The notes below the pieces were generated by a model. That model was not told the origin of the DNA, ran no database searches, and saw only the letters and a program-made list of their open reading frames with translations. This document shows positions 60,712 to 64,000 of a stretch of 64,000 nucleotides of DNA, one piece after another; position 1 is the stretch's first letter, and every line of letters begins with the position of its first letter. The stretch spans positions 62,001 to 126,000 of the forward strand of contig CAZWXD010000005.1 of the NCBI GenBank assembly GCA_964638035.1, given 5' to 3'. The translations under genes and the position numbers were made by a program. Source of the DNA: JAGGAG01 sp964638035. GTDB taxonomy: Bacteria > Gemmatimonadota > Gemmatimonadetes > Gemmatimonadales > GWC2-71-9.

Positions 60712-61413
60712 TCACCCGGCCGGGCGCTTCCGGCCCAGGTAGATACGGCCCGTCCCGGTGAGGACCCTGGAATGCACGGCCTGAGAGGTGCCCCGGGCAC
60801 GCATGTCAGTGAGGCCGTGCGTGTAGCGCGCGGCAATGGCCAGCATCCAGAACCGCCACTCCGCCTCGATCGACAGCCCGAAGTCCACGTCCGGGATGGC
60901 GTCTCCGATGTCACGTTCCAGGACGTACTCGCTCCCGGTGGGCGTGGTGGTAGCGTACCGATCAGTCGCACCGGTGACAAACCCGATGGAGGTACCCGCC
61001 CCGACACGGAACCCGGTCTCCCGCTTCGGCGCCCACTTGAGCAGCACCGGGAGTTCCACGTAGCCGAGGCTGCGCGACATGGTGGTTCCTGCCACCTGGC
61101 TGTCGATCACCGGGTCACCCGTCAGTGCGGGCTCGAGCCCCTTCGCGCCGCGCCCGGCGGCCGGGAGCACCGCGGCACCCAGGTGAACGTGCTCGGAGAA
61201 CCGCCAGTCGGCGAACAGCCCGAACACCGTGCGGTTCATCCGCTCCGCACCGGGGAGCCCATCAAGGGTCGCGAAGTTGATCCCGATCTCGAACCCCATG
61301 TTGAAGTTCGGGGTGGCCAGCTTCTCGCCAAAGAGCAGCCCGATCAGGACCTGGGCCCGGGCTGGTGCGGCCGCGGCAACCAGCAGGACCAGGCACAAGG
61401 CCGCTCCGCGCAC
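60712..61413 (-). CDS. Predicted outer-membrane beta-barrel protein
   Basis: The 233-residue protein has a signal peptide (LCLVLLVAAAAPARAQ) and reads as a barrel of the PorT/OmpW-like size range: GFEIGINFATL, FGLFADWRFSEHVHLGAAVL, GYVELPVLLKWAP, GFRVGAGTSIGFV and FGLSIEAEWRFWMLAIAARYTHGL. I cannot assign a name or ligand. The GTG start overlaps the upstream barrel gene by one base (TAGTG), so these two barrels are cotranslated. Confidence 0.7.
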   Translation of the reverse strand: MRGAALCLVLLVAAAAPARAQVLIGLLFGEKLATPNFNMGFEIGINFATLDGLPGAERMNRTVFGLFADWRFSEHVHLGAAVLPAAGRGAKGLEPALTGDPVIDSQVAGTTMSRSLGYVELPVLLKWAPKRETGFRVGAGTSIGFVTGATDRYATTTPTGSEYVLERDIGDAIPDVDFGLSIEAEWRFWMLAIAARYTHGLTDMRARGTSQAVHSRVLTGTGRIYLGRKRPAG

Positions 61414-62417
61414 TACAGGTCCATCCGGTACGCGGCGCCCACCAGTACGGAGTACCGCCCGATGAGTCCCACCTCGGTCCGGATGCTCCAGCGATCACTG
61501 AGGTCCAGGTTCGCGCCGACGAGCAGGTTCCACCGGGTTGCCGGTGCCTTCTTGAGCGAGTAGTTGACGGTGACGTCGGAGTAGTCCCCGGACAGCAGGC
61601 GCTCCACCAGGGCGTCCACCACGGCGCGCTGGGGTGGGGTCAGGTCCTGGTACCAGTCCTCGTTCTCCACGTTCTCCAGCCGGTCACGAATCTGGTCGAC
61701 GGTCCCCGGGGGGAGCGCTTCCGACAGCGCGATGCTCCCGTGGGTCTCGCTCGCGAACTTCACGTTCATCGTACCGGCCCAGAGCCCGAGTCGCTTTCCA
61801 CCCCACACGGGGAAGGCCCGGCCGAACCGCAGTGACAGCACGCGGCTCTGCACCGGCTCACTCAGTTTCTCGAGGTCGGTCCAGGCCCAGTTCACGTCCA
61901 CCACGCTGAAGAATTTCCGGATGCCGAAGGCTCCCGTGATGCCGACGCCCGCATAGCGGCCGGTCTGGTCCACGCTGCTGGTGAGCGGAATCGGCTCGGT
62001 GAGTCGCACGGTGGTGTTGGCAGCTGCCAGGCCGCCCATGGCGTAGACGTTGAGGAAGGGCAGCACCCAGAGTTCCACCCGGGCATTGACGGTAAGGGCG
62101 CTCGAGTTGTTGTCGCCGAACTTGATGGCCTCAATCGGCACCGTGGGGTTGCCGCCGGTGCTGAGGCCCAGTTCGCTGATCTCGATGTCCTGGACGGCCC
62201 AGAACGAGTTCAGGTTGATGCCAAGGGGCTTGGGGAGCCTGAATCCGCGCTCGATCGCCTTGCGGCCCAGGATCGGGAAGATGTTGTCGTAATGGGCGAG
62301 GATGCTGTCACGGGATGCCCTCGAGAGGTCGAGGTCGGGCTGCTGCTGCGCCCGGGCAGGACGGGCAGCGGCAGCGAGTGTCACGATCGTGAATAGCAGA
62401 CCACGTGGCGTCGGCAT
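61413..62417 (-). CDS. Predicted exported outer-membrane protein, unknown function
   Basis: The 334-residue protein has a signal peptide (LLFTIVTLAAAARPARAQ). The sequence is beta-rich with alternating strands (VNARVELWVLPFLNVYAMGGL, GRYAGVGITGAFGI, WNLLVGANLDLSD and RYSVLVGAAYRMDL) and a helical insertion around residues 230-270 (DQIRDRLENVENEDWYQDL). A transmembrane barrel is likely, but no family is recognised. It lies 75 bases after the TPR kinase stop and is coupled to the next barrel. Confidence 0.7.
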   Translation of the reverse strand: MPTPRGLLFTIVTLAAAARPARAQQQPDLDLSRASRDSILAHYDNIFPILGRKAIERGFRLPKPLGINLNSFWAVQDIEISELGLSTGGNPTVPIEAIKFGDNNSSALTVNARVELWVLPFLNVYAMGGLAAANTTVRLTEPIPLTSSVDQTGRYAGVGITGAFGIRKFFSVVDVNWAWTDLEKLSEPVQSRVLSLRFGRAFPVWGGKRLGLWAGTMNVKFASETHGSIALSEALPPGTVDQIRDRLENVENEDWYQDLTPPQRAVVDALVERLLSGDYSDVTVNYSLKKAPATRWNLLVGANLDLSDRWSIRTEVGLIGRYSVLVGAAYRMDL

Positions 62418-62492
62418 TGTCAGGGCATGCTCCGCTCGTGCTATGGCGTTCAGGGCAGTGTATCACGCATCGCCGCAGGAAGCCGGATCCAC

Positions 62493-64000
62493 CTACCGCG
62501 TGATCCCGCCCGAGGTATCGGCGATCTCGGCCCGGAACCGGGCCGCGAGTTCCCGCTCTCCCAGGGAATCATATGCCACGACCAGGTCGCGGCGCGCCGC
62601 CCGGAGGAAGCTCACGCCCGGGCTTGCCTGCCTCGCCACGATATCATACCCCGCGCGGCTTTCGGCAGCACCCTCCCGGAAGCGTCCGTCCCGGATCAAT
62701 GTGCGCCCGAGCTTGATGCGGCCGATCCCGGTGTTCAGGTGGTCCGGCCCCTGGGCGCGGGTGAACTGCTCGATCGCGCTCCGGTACATCGCTTCCGCCT
62801 GGTGATAGTCCTTCCGGGACAGGTAGACACCCCCGAGGTTGGAGAGGGCAATCCCCACCAGGTAGTGCCCCCCAGGATAGGTGACCCGGTAGATCGCGGC
62901 CATGCGGCCGTAGTAGCGCTCCGCATCGTCCAGGCGCCCCTGTTGCACGGCGATGTTGCCGAGCTCGTTCACGGTGGAGGCCACCTGCGGGTGCACGGGA
63001 CCGAAGACGCGCTCGCGCACGGCCAGGGCACGGTGAAGCTCGGTGTCGGCCTCGGCAAACCGCTGCTCGCTTACCAGCGCCCGGCCCAGCATCGTCATGT
63101 GCGAGGCCACGACCGGATGATCCTCGCCATACCACGGCTGGCTGATCGCGAGCGCCTCCCGGTAGTAGCGCTCGGCCTCGGGGTAGTTCCCCCGCTCGAA
63201 CTGGGAGGCCCCGAGGTTGATCAGCACCTCGGCCACGAGGGGGTGGCGTGGCCCGTGCACCTGCCGCGTCAGGGCCAGGAGGTTGTTGTTGATCGAGTCG
63301 GCCAGGCCGTGATGGCCGGCGTAGAAATGTGTGCTGGCGAGTTCTCCCATGGCGCGAAGGAGCCCGGTGGTATCGCCCGGGTCGGCCGCGCGGGCGCGCA
63401 CGACGCCTTCCAGGAGCACGAGCGACTCGTCATACGAGCCCCGTTCCTGCAGGACCCGACCCAGCGTCGTGCGTGCCTCCAGGGTGCGTGGGCTGGTCGG
63501 CTCCGCTCGCGCCAGGTCCCTGAGTCCCGCGCGAACCAGGCCCTCGGCCTCCTCGAGGCGCGCCTGTGCCACGCGCAACTCCCCCAGGGACACCCTGACT
63601 GCGGCCGTGTTCGGGGCGTGCTCGCCCTCCAGGCGCATGCGCGCGGCGAGCGCCGCCCCGAGCAGGGTGTCGGACTGGTCGAGTTTCCCCAGCTTGAGGT
63701 AGAGGCCCCCCAGCGTCTGGCGCAGCTCCGCCTGGGCGAGCGGTTCCCGTTCCAGCGTGCGCGCCTCCTCCGCGCCGCGGTCCAGCAACGTCAGGACCCG
63801 CAGGCTGTCGGACGGCCCGGCCGCCTCGTCTCCTCCCTGGAAGAGGTTGAGGGTGAACTCCTGGATTCGCTGGGCCCGCGCGGCCTCCGCCAGCGCGCGA
63901 TCGCGTGCGCTGGCGAGGCGCACCAGGTAGAACGCCGTCAGCGCCACCAGCGTGGCCAGCACGGCCAGGGCGGCCAGCACGGGGACCCGGTTGCGCCGCA
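62493..64000 (-). CDS. C-terminal part of TPR protein, probably a serine/threonine kinase-TPR receptor (truncated by window edge)
   Basis: The frame is open to the right edge, so the N-terminus lies outside. What is visible begins RRNRVP, then a single membrane helix (VLAALAVLATLVALTAFYLV), followed by an ALAEAARAQRIQEFTLNLFQGGDE stretch and then about nine tetratricopeptide repeats (for example AVRVSLGELRVAQARLEEAE, VLINLGASQFERGNYPEAER and YREALAISQPWYGEDHP). This is the usual C-terminal half of bacterial PknB-like kinases with a TPR sensor; the kinase part is inferred and not seen. The TPRs would lie outside the cytoplasm. Confidence 0.75.
   Translation of the reverse strand, partial: RRNRVPVLAALAVLATLVALTAFYLVRLASARDRALAEAARAQRIQEFTLNLFQGGDEAAGPSDSLRVLTLLDRGAEEARTLEREPLAQAELRQTLGGLYLKLGKLDQSDTLLGAALAARMRLEGEHAPNTAAVRVSLGELRVAQARLEEAEGLVRAGLRDLARAEPTSPRTLEARTTLGRVLQERGSYDESLVLLEGVVRARAADPGDTTGLLRAMGELASTHFYAGHHGLADSINNNLLALTRQVHGPRHPLVAEVLINLGASQFERGNYPEAERYYREALAISQPWYGEDHPVVASHMTMLGRALVSEQRFAEADTELHRALAVRERVFGPVHPQVASTVNELGNIAVQQGRLDDAERYYGRMAAIYRVTYPGGHYLVGIALSNLGGVYLSRKDYHQAEAMYRSAIEQFTRAQGPDHLNTGIGRIKLGRTLIRDGRFREGAAESRAGYDIVARQASPGVSFLRAARRDLVVAYDSLGERELAARFRAEIADTSGGITR

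Overview
The window is GC-rich, tightly packed, non-mobile bacterial chromosome. It comes from a diderm (Gram-negative type) organism: there are two LPS-type heptosyltransferases, several predicted outer-membrane barrels, many lipoproteins, SurA/PrsA-like chaperones and FtsEX-EnvC. Two S9 peptidases, two P1 peptidases, DUF4136 lipoproteins, a kinase-TPR-like protein and abundant GTG starts make Gemmatimonadota my best guess. That is an inference, and Acidobacteriota or Myxococcota cannot be excluded. I see no insertion sequence, prophage, CRISPR array or rRNA; there is one tRNA (Ile, GAT).

Layout. 0-8 kb: alpha/beta hydrolase, DUF305 and LVIVD lipoproteins, then P1 peptidase and a DsbA-NhaA fusion. 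8-21.7 kb: a long minus-strand block reading nfo, a barrel, a matrixin, pckG, hemolysin III, S9, P1, an HD hydrolase, a HEHFH metalloprotein, DPP-IV-like S9B and an exostosin-like transferase. 21.7-23.5 kb: diguanylate cyclase and an exported Rid protein. 23.5-28.8 kb: a six-gene chain (ATPase, STAS, PLP lyase, ftsE, ftsX, envC) with a 4-base overlap at every junction. 28.9-32.3 kb: GH1 beta-glucosidase converging on PfkB and ROK sugar kinases. 32.4-36.3 kb: lepA and two heptosyltransferases. 36.5-38 kb: EamA transporter, CMD protein, small secreted protein. 38-47.9 kb: DUF58, BatA-like, mfd, prsA-like, surA-like, pdxA. 47.9-53.7 kb: CorC-like protein, typA, a very acidic small protein, PPK2, DUF4136, potassium channel. 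53.7-62.4 kb: envelope proteins, tRNA-Ile and glycine/methionine-rich lipoproteins. 62.5-64 kb: TPR end of a probable receptor kinase cut by the window edge.

How genes work together. The 8-20 kb block pairs exported peptidases with the gluconeogenic enzyme PEP carboxykinase, which fits growth on peptides. The GH1/ROK/PfkB group fits use of beta-glucosides. The ftsEX-envC chain links division-site murein remodelling to an anti-sigma-like ATPase/STAS pair. The mfd-prsA-surA-pdxA run keeps the surA-pdxA adjacency known from enterobacteria.

Expression signals. At least thirteen junctions use a 4-base NTGA stop/start overlap. Several first genes have a -10 hexamer followed by exactly 8-9 bases and then ATG with no ribosome-binding site, which suggests leaderless or near-leaderless transcripts. 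There is no gene-free stretch over 300 bases.
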